Shown here: in pieces, positions 19,201 to 27,542 of the stretch
Layout: the number at the start of each line of letters is the position of its first letter
How positions within the stretch are numbered: position 1 is the first letter of the stretch
Assembly: GCA_021325145.1 (NCBI GenBank)
Contig: JAJPHR010000025.1
Span: 1-64,000 of the forward strand
Direction: 5' to 3'
Length of the DNA: 64,000 bases
DNA from: Verrucomicrobiota bacterium
Lineage (GTDB): Bacteria > Verrucomicrobiota > Verrucomicrobiia > Limisphaerales > Pedosphaeraceae
Translations under genes and position numbers: made by a program
Notes under the pieces: model-generated
Told to the model about the DNA's origin: nothing
Seen by the model: the letters and a program-made list of their open reading frames with translations, nothing else
Databases searched by the model: none

Positions 19201-20262
19201 CACGGTCACCTGCGTGCCAGACCCCGCGTAAACCACGTAATACCCAAGTCCCGGCAGCGTGCTGCCGAGCCCATAGCCGGCGTTGTTCGTGTAAGTAGTC
19301 CCATTGACCGGCACTTCCTTCACGAGGCGATTTGTCCCTGTCCATACTGCTACCAGGCTGCCAGCGCTTCCGGATCCTGGCGTCCAGGACACGTTCAAGT
19401 TGCCGCTCCCATTCGTGGTTACGACAAGGCCGGTCGCGGGCTGGGGCGCCGCCGCGAAGGGACCGGCATTTGACTCTGTGAGGCTGAACGAGGTGAACTG
19501 GACGCCGAGTTGCCCGTTGAACGTCGCGTGCATGATCCCCACTTGCACCGGTTGCCCGGCGAGATCCGTTCGGGTCACATTTGTTCCGTTGACCGGCGCT
19601 GGAAAACTCACCACATGCCATGGATCGGTGGTGTTATTGGTCCGTTGGAAGAACCGAAAAACATTTCCCACCCGGTCCAGCCTCAGCCAGTAGTCCGTGT
19701 TAGGGTAGCCGCCGGGATTGATCTGTTGCACTCCACCGTTAACTTCGTTGCGAAGGTAGTTGGGAAAGTTGAACTCATCGAACCGGGTCCAGGAAACAAA
19801 GTTTTCGCTCCCGTTGAACGGATCGCCACCGGCCGAAAACGCGCGTGCCTGCAAGCCGGCGGTGTTGTAACCGGCATTGTTGAACGGAGTAACGATATGC
19901 ACGCTGGCCGAGAAATCTCCGCTTACCACTTTGAAGAGGAAGAAGCCGTCATCGTCTGCGTTCTCCCAGGCGGTGCCGGTGGTTTGCAACGTCAAGGTGC
20001 TGGCCGCTGAGATATTGGCGTCGCACTGGAGAGTCGCGCCCAACCCGCCGCCGCCCACGCCCGTGTTGTTGAATTCCCCCGCGCCGAAATAAACCCCGTC
20101 CCATATCGTGCCGGCCACGCCGTTGGTGAGATAATTGAGGTTCGAGTTGAAATTGTCCGTGAACGTGACTTGCGCCTGAGTTGCGATGGCGAAGGCGACA
20201 ATCATCAATCCAAAGAAGGCGCGACCGAAAACCTGGAGGAATTTCCAATGCGGATCTTTCAC
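16204..20262 (-). CDS. Large exoprotein: beta-sandwich module, FN3-like, FYRL module and DUF5695 (copy B)
   Basis: 1352 aa from a GTG at 20262, chosen because the signal peptide follows (HWKFLQVFGRAFFGLMIVAF..., cleavage near ATQA). A TTG at 20322 is the longest alternative. Order: a beta-sandwich module of the kind tripled in the 1262-aa protein (about 33-265); a fibronectin-III-like segment (about 272-385); a W-P...W...RFYRL module (about 395-460); then a full DUF5695 region (465-1352) very like the protein at 8675-11443. The FYRL module is normally C-terminal in this genome but here is internal, so this looks like a fusion of an exoprotein with a DUF5695 enzyme-like protein. GH127 copy B lies directly downstream. 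Confidence 0.82.
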   Translation of the reverse strand: MKDPHWKFLQVFGRAFFGLMIVAFAIATQAQVTFTDNFNSNLNYLTNGVAGTIWDGVYFGAGEFNNTGVGGGGLGATLQCDANISAASTLTLQTTGTAWENADDDGFFLFKVVSGDFSASVHIVTPFNNAGYNTAGLQARAFSAGGDPFNGSENFVSWTRFDEFNFPNYLRNEVNGGVQQINPGGYPNTDYWLRLDRVGNVFRFFQRTNNTTDPWHVVSFPAPVNGTNVTRTDLAGQPVQVGIMHATFNGQLGVQFTSFSLTESNAGPFAAAPQPATGLVVTTNGSGNLNVSWTPGSGSAGSLVAVWTGTNRLVKEVPVNGTTYTNNAGYGLGSTLPGLGYYVVYAGSGTQVTVTNLTFNNTYNVAVFSYAGSGASIAYNHKPPVTSLTISPNQVVAQETVTPPNVTISFSANPGKWYWLQSSDSLSPANWQNVLPGPVLANSVGMVIAHPGGAGAQQRFYRLQQLDPELALKINSGAVTSLQRSGDAFPTEYIAGGSRLGDVILRYRQTGTNWLTSQTVSKSGIASVTYSTSPDGTQSKADYQITSGLSGGPLILEVVFTFQQDATLWTLNVTNLSGQPVEIGDLALPLPLNSTFSGVTSSAMKHSFISGYGSFIFWMRPNSVGPYLLMTPFDNTKLEYWDKLSGEAGDGYETFIHSKAAGAIAAATYPAVTTRGGSWRQPSTSLTLAAGGSQSYGFKFQWANDYSGIRNALVNEGKIDVHIVPGMTVPTNLFAEIALNTTQTITAVQAEFPLATTIQSLGTSSVGTNTYQLYQVQFSQLGENKLTIQYGNGRYMYLEFFVTEPLEALINKRAAFLVSHQVITNTWYSGLFCDLNMNDGILVTPDNHDTLGNSFQVYEIASDDAGESRPAYLGEKEAVFPVQSEVSALDYYITNFVWGGLQRTTNETASYGVYGVPDWHNLRTNNNLSIGRGYDYPHIFVMYYGMYRVAKYHPEIITALSAQEYLQRAWGTAMALWSFGGGQATQVGLMNEVVIPDIIDALQAEGMTNQAAGLRAHWETKVNYYVTGQADLFASEYAFDSTGFESQEAYAKYAALHAGSDPAMGSTNLALFLQQVQQYMTTQITANIFDRGWLETAYYYYGSDYRGDMGDDYVVTYMSQEGGWGLLDYALNFATNATDYLRLGYASYLNGWSTMNSGPPPNYGYWYPGAAYDGGCGGGFEPSPYNTTWLGGQPMHRGAWYYSAEENLGFCGAVRSAATILADDPIFGRFCYGGTWQQTTNLQIVPLDGVRRRFHAMLNNGALHLVIDTDRFALGLPIGLATNLSQATFSLETGNAAAHTARLHLTSSTTATYTVSNGSGIIATPNLQAGVESTVDLPIAANTSIATFTVAR

Positions 20263-20321
20263 GTTATAATGCAGATTTCCGTGAATCCTAGCCTCGCGTA
20301 CGCGCCATTCCAATGCACGCA

Positions 20322-20335
20322 ATGCACACGTGCAT
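20322..20335. repeat. ATGCAC-AC-GTGCAT palindrome
   Basis: Perfect 6-base inverted repeat with a 2-base centre, preceded by another AATGCAC copy at 20312-20318. It is 60 bases upstream of the chosen GTG start of the DUF5695 exoprotein, where an operator could sit. Function unknown; short palindromes arise by chance. Confidence 0.3.
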
Positions 20336-20464
20336 GTTTAAGTTCCACGCGCACGGCGCGAAGAAGCATTCAGGCACCGTGATTGGGAATGGGAGCCGGC
20401 CGTTCGTGCTTCCAGCCCGCGATTCGTTCACTAGAGGCTCGCCGCTTCCGTGCCCATCATCATC

Positions 20465-21823
20465 TTACGCTGGTTCCAAACCGGCATCGTCCTGAATATA
20501 GGTCCGCCCCCGGTAAAACGGGCTGACGATGAGATACAAAATGGCGGTAGCCAGCATGACTTTGACGAAGAAGAAAAAATATGCCGCCCCCGTCAGTTTC
20601 AGTGTCCCGTCCGGATTTTGAATGAAATGATTTACCCCGGCGGTAAAGACATTGCCCAGCGCGACCGAGCCGAGATAAGTGCACATCACCAGCGATTTCA
20701 TTGCCTTCGGCGCTTGAGTGTAGGCGAATTCCAAGTGTGTCACGGACACCATCACTTCGCCCAGCGTCAGGAAAAGAAATGCGAATACTTGCCACATGAT
20801 ATGCGGTCGTTGGCCCGCATCGAGGCGCGTTTGAATCCAGCCCACAATTAAAAACGCCGCGATGACTGCAAATAAGCCCATCCCAAATTTCCGCAATGGC
20901 GTGACGCGAAAGATTTTTTCCAGCGCCGGATAAAGCACGTACGAGGTCAACGGCAGCATTAGAAGCACGAACACGGGATTCACCGTCTGGATTTCTGCCG
21001 GCAGCAATTCGTACCCGAAAACATGGCGGTCCATTTTATTCGCCTGAAGCACCCAGGAGGAAAAGTTCTGCTGCCATAAAGCCCAAAACATGGCGGCGAA
21101 CGGGACCAGAATCAGGAGGTTCCCCAGCGACTTGAGGGTTTCCGGCTGGAGGAATTGTTTCGCATAATTGCCCAGGCCGGCCGGCGGGATGTGGACGAAG
21201 CGCCGGCGCCCCAGCCAAAAGACCACAGTGGCGATGAGCATCGCGATACCCGGCACACCGAAAGCGACTCGCGGTCCCACCCGTTTCAGCAATTCCGGCA
21301 CGACAATCGTCGAAAACGCCGAGCCGAGGTTGATGGAGAAATAGAACCAGCTAAACACTTTGGCCAGCAGATGCTTGTTCGACTCGCCGAACTGGTCGCC
21401 CACATTCGCGCTGACGCATGGTTTGATTCCGCCCGCGCCCAGAGCGATCAAACTCAAACCGAGGAGAAGCCCGAGGCGTGTATCGTTGATCGCGAGGGCG
21501 AAGTGGCCGAAACAATAAACAATGGAAAGCGACAGAATAACCAGGTACTTACCCAGAACCGCATCCGCGAGGAATGCCCCCAGCACCGGCAGGAAATAGA
21601 CAAACGAAACAAACGTGTGATACCACTCTTCGGCTTTGATGTCGCTCATGTGGTCCGGTTGGCCTTGCGCGTTCAGCAGATACCCGGTCATAAACACCAC
21701 CAGAATGGAATTCATGCCATAGTAACTGAACCGTTCGGCGGCTTCATTGCCCACAATGAACCCGATGCCGGGCGGCATTTTGTCGGTCTTTAAGGGCGCA
21801 GTCGCGTAGGTCGGTTTCGTCAT
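20465..21823 (-). CDS. POT/PTR family proton-coupled oligopeptide transporter
   Basis: 452 aa, within the family's usual range. The N-terminal helix carries the ExxERFxYYG proton-coupling motif (Glu27, Glu30, Arg31, then FSYYG), and the chain shows about 12-14 hydrophobic segments typical of POT carriers, including GAGGIKPCVSANVGDQF, a strongly conserved POT sequence. It imports di- and tripeptides with protons across the inner membrane. The gene starts 7 bases after the DUF885 stop, which itself overlaps the GH31 gene, so it is the last gene of a tight minus-strand unit. Next to several secreted peptidases it would take up their products. Confidence 0.9.
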   Translation of the reverse strand: MTKPTYATAPLKTDKMPPGIGFIVGNEAAERFSYYGMNSILVVFMTGYLLNAQGQPDHMSDIKAEEWYHTFVSFVYFLPVLGAFLADAVLGKYLVILSLSIVYCFGHFALAINDTRLGLLLGLSLIALGAGGIKPCVSANVGDQFGESNKHLLAKVFSWFYFSINLGSAFSTIVVPELLKRVGPRVAFGVPGIAMLIATVVFWLGRRRFVHIPPAGLGNYAKQFLQPETLKSLGNLLILVPFAAMFWALWQQNFSSWVLQANKMDRHVFGYELLPAEIQTVNPVFVLLMLPLTSYVLYPALEKIFRVTPLRKFGMGLFAVIAAFLIVGWIQTRLDAGQRPHIMWQVFAFLFLTLGEVMVSVTHLEFAYTQAPKAMKSLVMCTYLGSVALGNVFTAGVNHFIQNPDGTLKLTGAAYFFFFVKVMLATAILYLIVSPFYRGRTYIQDDAGLEPA

Positions 21824-21830
21824 AATGTAG

Positions 21831-23636
21831 TCAGTGCGGTTGGGGGAGCCGCGCGCGAACCAGTTCCGGCAAATACTTCACCGGCACCGAGCCCGGCGCC
21901 AGCATTGCCTCGTGAAAGCGACCGAGATCAAATCGGTCGCCGAGCTCGCGCTCGACTTGCTGCCGCAGCCGGTACAACGCCATGCGGCCCACAAAGTACG
22001 TGCTCAATTGCGCCGAGCTTTGTTTGGCACGAATGATCTTGAGACGCGCTTCGCCTTCGGATTGGAAGGCGTCTTCGACCAGAAATTTCATGGCTTCTTC
22101 GTCGGTCATTTTGGTGCAATGCATCTGGTGGTCGAGCATCGCGTTGGCCACGGCGCGCAGATAGAATTTGAGCTGCATCAAGCGCAACCGCAAGTCACCG
22201 TCACCGTAACCTTCGTTGAGCATCGTTTGCTCGCCGTACACCGCCCAACCCTCGACGAACGGGCCGGATTGGAACACGCGCCGAATCAGTGAAGGACATC
22301 GAGCGGCGTATTCGAGTTGCACGTAATGGCCGGGATAACCTTCATGAATCGTGAGGATTTGCAACATGTGGTGATTGTATTCCTCGAGGAAACTTTCCAC
22401 TTGCGCCGCGCTCCAATCGGACGGCGGCGGACTGACGGCGTAATAACTCGCCGCCTCAGGATCGAGCGGCGGCGCGCTTTCCAGGTAGGCCGCCGAATTG
22501 CCGCGCCGAAATTCGGGCATTTCGATCACCTGGCAACGATCAGGCTCCGGCAATCGCAGATAATCACGCCGGGCAATGAATGCCCTGGCCTGTTCGACCG
22601 CCGTGCGCGCATCCCGCACCAACTCGACTGCCTGGCCATGCTCACGGTTCACCGATCCGATAACCTTGGTGATCATCGTCCGCCGCCCTGCCGCATCGTC
22701 CGGCGGCAGAGCTGCCCGCGGAAAATATTTGCCCCAGAGTTGCCGCGAGACCACATACAGCTCGCCTTGAACACGCGCGAATTCCTGCTGGGCATCTTGA
22801 TACACCTGCCCGGCGGTCATGCCGGCGTCCAATTCCAGTTCCAGCTTGCGTCCGAATCTTTTAGCGCCCAGCCGCCAATCCCCGTCGGCACGCAACATCA
22901 ATTCGCCTTCGAGAAATTGCTGATACTCCTTCAGTTCGCCCACGACCGAAGTGGCGGCCGCTTTCAGCTTTTCCAATTGCGGCGTCTCACCGGCGAGCGT
23001 GAAAATCTCCTTTTCATAGAACGAAATTGAGCCGCGATTCTGGCGGATGGCAGTTTCCAAAACCGGTTTGGGCGGGTGGGTCAATGTCGCTTTGGCGACA
23101 GCGATGATGCGTGGGATTTCCGCCATGCGCGAAATGCAGTTGGCGAGGTTGGTTTCCTTCGGCTGCGTGGATTGGGTGAGCAGAAGATAAACTCCATCGT
23201 TAATGTAACCGCCATACGTTCGCGGGTCCTCTTCGAACGGGTGCGTGTTCTCGGTCAGCCAGATGGTGGTTTCCAGATGATGGCGAAAAATCTCGAAATC
23301 AATCTGCCCGTCCCGCGACAATTGCGCGTAGTCCACTTGCGCGGGAAGTTCCTTGAGCGTTTTGCGCGCATGTGCCAGCCAACTGGCTCGCGCCGGTCGC
23401 GAAATATCGTCGAGCCGGCTGTCGAACCGGTGATCGCCCAGGCGCGTGGCTTCCAGTGGTCGCTGGTGAAAATGTTCATCCAAGTACTGCTTGAAGAAGG
23501 CTTCCAGCTTTTGGTTCTGACTGGTCTGGGCGGAAGCGGTCATGCCGCTCACAATAGCCGCAACCGCCAGCATGAAGGCAACTACTTTCAAATGCCTGAT
23601 CCGTTTTTTCTCAACCTTTTGAAGTCGCTCGCTCAC
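21831..23636 (-). CDS. DUF885 family putative metallopeptidase, secreted
   Basis: 601 aa with a signal peptide after a basic N-terminus (VVAFMLAVAAIVSGMTASA). The DUF885 hallmark HEGYPGH (His431, Glu432, His437) is a zinc-binding-type motif, and flanking sequence such as HYVQLEYA and EGWAVYGEQ fits the family. DUF885 proteins are thought to be peptidases of the periplasm or cell surface, but few have been assayed. The start is a GTG that overlaps the GH31 stop as GTGA, indicating translational coupling. It is followed at once by the POT transporter, which suggests a hydrolysis-then-uptake pair. Confidence 0.88.
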   Translation of the reverse strand: MSERLQKVEKKRIRHLKVVAFMLAVAAIVSGMTASAQTSQNQKLEAFFKQYLDEHFHQRPLEATRLGDHRFDSRLDDISRPARASWLAHARKTLKELPAQVDYAQLSRDGQIDFEIFRHHLETTIWLTENTHPFEEDPRTYGGYINDGVYLLLTQSTQPKETNLANCISRMAEIPRIIAVAKATLTHPPKPVLETAIRQNRGSISFYEKEIFTLAGETPQLEKLKAAATSVVGELKEYQQFLEGELMLRADGDWRLGAKRFGRKLELELDAGMTAGQVYQDAQQEFARVQGELYVVSRQLWGKYFPRAALPPDDAAGRRTMITKVIGSVNREHGQAVELVRDARTAVEQARAFIARRDYLRLPEPDRCQVIEMPEFRRGNSAAYLESAPPLDPEAASYYAVSPPPSDWSAAQVESFLEEYNHHMLQILTIHEGYPGHYVQLEYAARCPSLIRRVFQSGPFVEGWAVYGEQTMLNEGYGDGDLRLRLMQLKFYLRAVANAMLDHQMHCTKMTDEEAMKFLVEDAFQSEGEARLKIIRAKQSSAQLSTYFVGRMALYRLRQQVERELGDRFDLGRFHEAMLAPGSVPVKYLPELVRARLPQPH

Positions 23637-25885
23637 AAACTCACTTCCACGCGCTTCCCGTGGAATTCGACTTGCTTCGACGCCCCTCCGCCCTCCACCT
23701 TCACTGTAAATATCCGCATATTCCCAAGCTGTTTCTTCATTCGCGAATCGGGCTCAATTGTCAGGCGCCGGGCCGCATCGTTCCACCGGAAACGAATCCA
23801 GTCCAGCTTCGAGTCCGAGCCATCGCGATAACCCAGGCTTTGACCATCGTCCTCGTAAAGTGTGAATGTGCCGTCCGCGCCCGGATGAATCTGCAGCGTT
23901 GTCGGCTCAGATACCGTCTGCCCGGTGAACTGTCGCACCGGGTCCAGCGGAATGATCGACCCGGCGCGCGCATAAATGGGCATCGTCGCCAGATCCACCG
24001 GGCGCTCGATCCAGCGTTTGCCCGGGATGGTTTCACCTGTCCACCAATCAGTCCACTTTCCCGCAGGCAAGTATATCCGACGCAAAGTCGCGCCCTTCTC
24101 CACCACAGGCGCAACCAACAAATCACGGCCCCAAAGATATTCGTCCCCCAGCTTTACCGCCTCCGGGTCGTCCGGATAATGCAGCCATAAGGCACGCATC
24201 GGTGGCAGCCCGGTGTCGCACGCCTCGCGCATCAGCGTATAATTATAGGGCAAAAGTCGATAACGCAGCTCGAGGTACTTCCGGCAGATCGACTCGACCT
24301 CCGCATTGTGCAGTTCGGCGCGGTCAGTCACATCGTTGGACTCAATCGGTCCGGTTTCGCCGGTGTTCCACCCCCAAGGCAGGCGGAGGTGCCACGTGCG
24401 ACCATGCGAACGGAACAGCGGGTTGAAGGCCGCAAATTGAAACCAGCGCGCGTAAAGTTCCCCGGTCAATTCGCGCGTCGGAACAAACCCGCCGATGTCC
24501 GTTCCCCAGAACGGCGTCACGCTCAGCGAATAGTTCACCCCCACCGGCACGTGCGCCGCCAGCGTGGCCCAACGCGATAGCACATCGCCAGACCAAATCC
24601 AGCCGCCGTAACGCGCCACGCCCGCGTAGCCGTTGCGATGCAGACTCCAGGGCCGCGCGTTCGGACGATCTGACAGCGGGCCTTCGTAATAGCAGAGATG
24701 CCGCGCCAGCCGCGCTTCGATGGGCAGCTCGTCCCCGTCATCGGGCCACCAACCGTCCACCCCGAGCGCGAAATCAGCGCGATGCCGCGCCCAATAGTTA
24801 TGGATGTGCAGCGGCGAATCGGAATTCTCGGTAATGGAAGCGCCAAAGAGATTTCTGGGGGCATGATTTATGTGAAGAACAACTTTGAAGTTGAGATCGT
24901 GCAGGCCCTGAACCTGCTCCGCCGGATGGTTGAACGCGTTGGGATTGAATTCGAGTGAACCGTGGCCCGTGTTCCAGCCGTTGGTGCAGTAGCCGGTGCC
25001 CAGGTAAATCACAGCGTCGCACGGAAGCTTCTTGTCGCGAAACTCCCGGGCGATTTGCAGCGGTTCTTCGGGCCCGGCCAGCGTGCGATGCGATTGAATG
25101 TAACCCATAACCCATTTGGGTGGCATGATAGGATGGCCCGTTAGCCGGATGAATTCCGCCAGCGCATTCGCTGGTTCCGGCGCGTCGATCACAAAACAGT
25201 CCAGTGGCTCGCGGCCTGCCGTGTCCTGGGCCGGCAGAAAATGGCCCCGGCTTTCCTCGCGCAAATTGATTTCACCCAGGGGTCGGGGAATGAACAGCGC
25301 CCAGCCTTCGGTGCCGATCAAAAATGGGACGGGAATGGTTGCGCCATGCGTGGCGAGCAGCGGCGAGAGCTGGCCATTTTTCATGCGGTAAAAATGGCCC
25401 CGCCGGTCAAACTGCTGCTCTCCTTCCCCCAGACCCAGCACCGGACCTCCAATGTGAAAGCTCAATTGGTTTGTCCCGTCAGTTCGATCCAGGCTCAGTT
25501 CCTGCACCAACGTTCCATCAGCTCGCCGGATCAAGATGGTGAATGGTTGCGGACGGATGGCCACTCGAAATTTGCCGGCTCGGAGTTGCTTTTCCTTGGT
25601 GAGTTCGCGCGCGCGGAACTTTTCCTCGCTGGAAAACGGGACGAGCACACCGGACGGCGCGCCCGTTTGTGGCTGCCCTTGCGAATCAAGCGGTTTTAGC
25701 TCAATGCGCAATGTGTGATCGCTGATTTGGCTGACAACCAACTCAGCCGGCGAATCTCCAAATCGAATCGTGGAATCAGCGAAAGCGCTTGCGGAACCTA
25801 TACATGCCACACAAAACCCGAGCAACCACGACGGGAGTCCCCGGAAAAGCCGCTGGCGATCTGCAATGGCGATCAGGTTTTGCAA
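23633..25885 (-). CDS. GH31 family alpha-glycosidase, exported
   Basis: 750 aa with a signal sequence (LLGFCVACIGSASAFA). GH31 landmarks: FWGTDIGGF, FRSHGR, and DLLVAPVVEKGA with the following beta-sandwich. The nucleophile region reads GWWPDDGDEL (Asp382/Asp383) instead of the common W.DMNE, and the acid/base Asp434 is in WSGDV. GH31 enzymes remove alpha-glucosyl, xylosyl or galactosyl residues; substrate cannot be set from sequence. The start is a TTG at 25885, since no ATG or GTG is available before the signal sequence. It is first of the GH31-DUF885-POT overlapping set. Confidence 0.88.
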   Translation of the reverse strand: MQNLIAIADRQRLFRGLPSWLLGFCVACIGSASAFADSTIRFGDSPAELVVSQISDHTLRIELKPLDSQGQPQTGAPSGVLVPFSSEEKFRARELTKEKQLRAGKFRVAIRPQPFTILIRRADGTLVQELSLDRTDGTNQLSFHIGGPVLGLGEGEQQFDRRGHFYRMKNGQLSPLLATHGATIPVPFLIGTEGWALFIPRPLGEINLREESRGHFLPAQDTAGREPLDCFVIDAPEPANALAEFIRLTGHPIMPPKWVMGYIQSHRTLAGPEEPLQIAREFRDKKLPCDAVIYLGTGYCTNGWNTGHGSLEFNPNAFNHPAEQVQGLHDLNFKVVLHINHAPRNLFGASITENSDSPLHIHNYWARHRADFALGVDGWWPDDGDELPIEARLARHLCYYEGPLSDRPNARPWSLHRNGYAGVARYGGWIWSGDVLSRWATLAAHVPVGVNYSLSVTPFWGTDIGGFVPTRELTGELYARWFQFAAFNPLFRSHGRTWHLRLPWGWNTGETGPIESNDVTDRAELHNAEVESICRKYLELRYRLLPYNYTLMREACDTGLPPMRALWLHYPDDPEAVKLGDEYLWGRDLLVAPVVEKGATLRRIYLPAGKWTDWWTGETIPGKRWIERPVDLATMPIYARAGSIIPLDPVRQFTGQTVSEPTTLQIHPGADGTFTLYEDDGQSLGYRDGSDSKLDWIRFRWNDAARRLTIEPDSRMKKQLGNMRIFTVKVEGGGASKQVEFHGKRVEVSL

Positions 25886-25957
25886 GCGAAGGAATGCCGG
25901 AGCATGTTGCGCGCGAAGATCGCCGAAATGGCGATCTCCGGTCGCGCAACGTGATGG

Positions 25958-26674
25958 TCACGATAGTTTCTTTTTGGCCTCGTCCGGCACGGCCAGTTTG
26001 GTGGCGCCGACATCCTTGATCTCCACCGTGGTGGTACGTTCGAATTCGACATCCTCACCGTCCTGGTTTTTTCGTTTGCCGGAAACCTTCGACTCATACT
26101 TGGAGAGCGCGCCATCCTTGAGCCAGAACTTCACGGAACCTTTCGCGTTGGCTGGGCCAGGACCGCCGCGCCGTCCAAAGCCCATCGTCGCCAGAGACTT
26201 CGCGCCTTCTTCGGTAAGGTCGCCGCTGTAAGTATCGCCGTCTTTTTTGATTTCCTGGGCTTTGGAAACGAGGTCTTCGACTTCAGCGGCGGGGGCCTTG
26301 AGATTTTGCATGCGGCGCGCCATAAATCCCGCCGCATTGAATCCACCACCCCCTCCTCCGCCAGCTTCGTCACCGGATTTCCAGCCTTCGTCAGTTTTGA
26401 CGGCGACCTTGCCGGCCTTTGCAATCCCCTCGGTGGTATTGTCGTTGAAAGTTACTGAAAGCCAGGTAAAGCCGTCTTTTTCAGTCTTGCCTTCCGTGGG
26501 TCCGGGGGTGAATTGCGAGTTGGGACCAAGATCGATCTTCGCTTTCCAACTGTAATTGTCGGTTGCCGCCAGCTTTTTGGCCGCGGCGAGCACGTCATCC
26601 TTGGGACTTGAGTCCGCCGCAAACAGCGAACCGGCCAATAGAGCAAGTGCGCCTAGCAATATGTTTCTTTTCAT
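25958..26674 (-). CDS. Small secreted protein of unknown function
   Basis: 238 aa with a clear signal peptide (MKRNILLGALALLAGSLFA) and AAGGA-type spacing: AAAGGA lies 6 bases before the ATG. The body is beta-rich with a Gly run (GGGGGGG, about residues 105-111) and a YSGDLTEEGAKSL segment. No catalytic motif is visible and I do not recognise the family, though similar small secreted proteins are frequent in Verrucomicrobiota. It lies between the cyclophilin (49 bases upstream) and GH31 (72 bases downstream) on the same strand, so it may belong to that run of exported proteins. Confidence 0.75.
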   Translation of the reverse strand: MKRNILLGALALLAGSLFAADSSPKDDVLAAAKKLAATDNYSWKAKIDLGPNSQFTPGPTEGKTEKDGFTWLSVTFNDNTTEGIAKAGKVAVKTDEGWKSGDEAGGGGGGGFNAAGFMARRMQNLKAPAAEVEDLVSKAQEIKKDGDTYSGDLTEEGAKSLATMGFGRRGGPGPANAKGSVKFWLKDGALSKYESKVSGKRKNQDGEDVEFERTTTVEIKDVGATKLAVPDEAKKKLS

Positions 26675-26723
26675 GTGGTGTCCTTTGTTTATCGAGTTGT
26701 GAGTTGCTGACCTGTAGGTTTGG

Positions 26724-27485
26724 TTAGTGGTTCACGGCCATGATCTGGCGCGAAACTTTCCCAAAAGGCAAGCAGGAACAGGCACGACGAATTCCGCGCC
26801 CGGTTCCTTTTTGCGCGGCGCGGTCGGTGACTGTCGCCCGCTTGATGTAATCAAGCCGTGGAAAATGGCGGTCCAACCAGGCATTGCCCAGCTCAAACAA
26901 TGGCGCTTGTTTGCCGCCCCGAATGCCGCCGCCGCTCGACTCGCCGTATTCCGCATTCAAAGCGTCCGCAATTTCCATTCCTGCGATCACCCGGCCAAAC
27001 GGCGCGAACGATTCGGGATCATGCGTGGCCGAATTGTCGCGTAAATTGATGAACACCTGCGTCGCGCGTCCATTGGGAACGGCAAAAGCGAAGGCGATGG
27101 TCCCACGCAAATTGGATTCAACGCGTGGGTCGTCCGGAAAGGTCCGCTCGCGCCACAGGCTCGATATCTTTGGATCACCGTTGATGCCGAATTGAGCCCA
27201 GCGTCCCCGGATTACCCGAAAGAAGCGGCCACCATCGTAATACCCGGCGCGAACAAGATTATAAAAACGATCCGCGCCACGCGGCGCCCAATCGCGGTGG
27301 ACTTCGATCACCAGGTCGCCCCGGCTGGTTTCCAGGCGCACATCAAACCGCTCCGGCGCGCGTTGGTTCAACTCCGGTGCATCGGGATTGTGGAGCAAGG
27401 ACGAGAACGGAGCGCGTTCGGCTGTTCGGCAGGAATTCAAAAGTGTCGCAGAGAGCATAAGAGCGAGTTTCAACCGCGCTTTCAT
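26724..27485 (-). CDS. Cyclophilin-type peptidyl-prolyl isomerase, lipoprotein
   Basis: 253 aa. Residues 15-19 (LLNSC) form a lipobox, so the protein is probably membrane-anchored by a lipid at Cys19. The cyclophilin core spans about 45-215: GDLVIEVHRDWAP, FYNLVRAGYYDGGRFFRVI, then GTIAFAF, TQVFINLRDN and FAPFGRVIAGMEI. It catalyses cis-trans isomerisation of X-Pro bonds. The gene follows the S9 peptidase gene on the same strand after 57 bases. A C-terminal extension after about residue 220 is basic and unconserved. Folding of exported proteins in the periplasm is the likely role. Confidence 0.9.
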   Translation of the reverse strand: MKARLKLALMLSATLLNSCRTAERAPFSSLLHNPDAPELNQRAPERFDVRLETSRGDLVIEVHRDWAPRGADRFYNLVRAGYYDGGRFFRVIRGRWAQFGINGDPKISSLWRERTFPDDPRVESNLRGTIAFAFAVPNGRATQVFINLRDNSATHDPESFAPFGRVIAGMEIADALNAEYGESSGGGIRGGKQAPLFELGNAWLDRHFPRLDYIKRATVTDRAAQKGTGRGIRRACSCLPFGKVSRQIMAVNH

Positions 27486-27542
27486 TCTAAGGGCGCAACT
27501 TGAAATAACCGCGGGACTCCATATGTTATGCAGCGCATGGCT

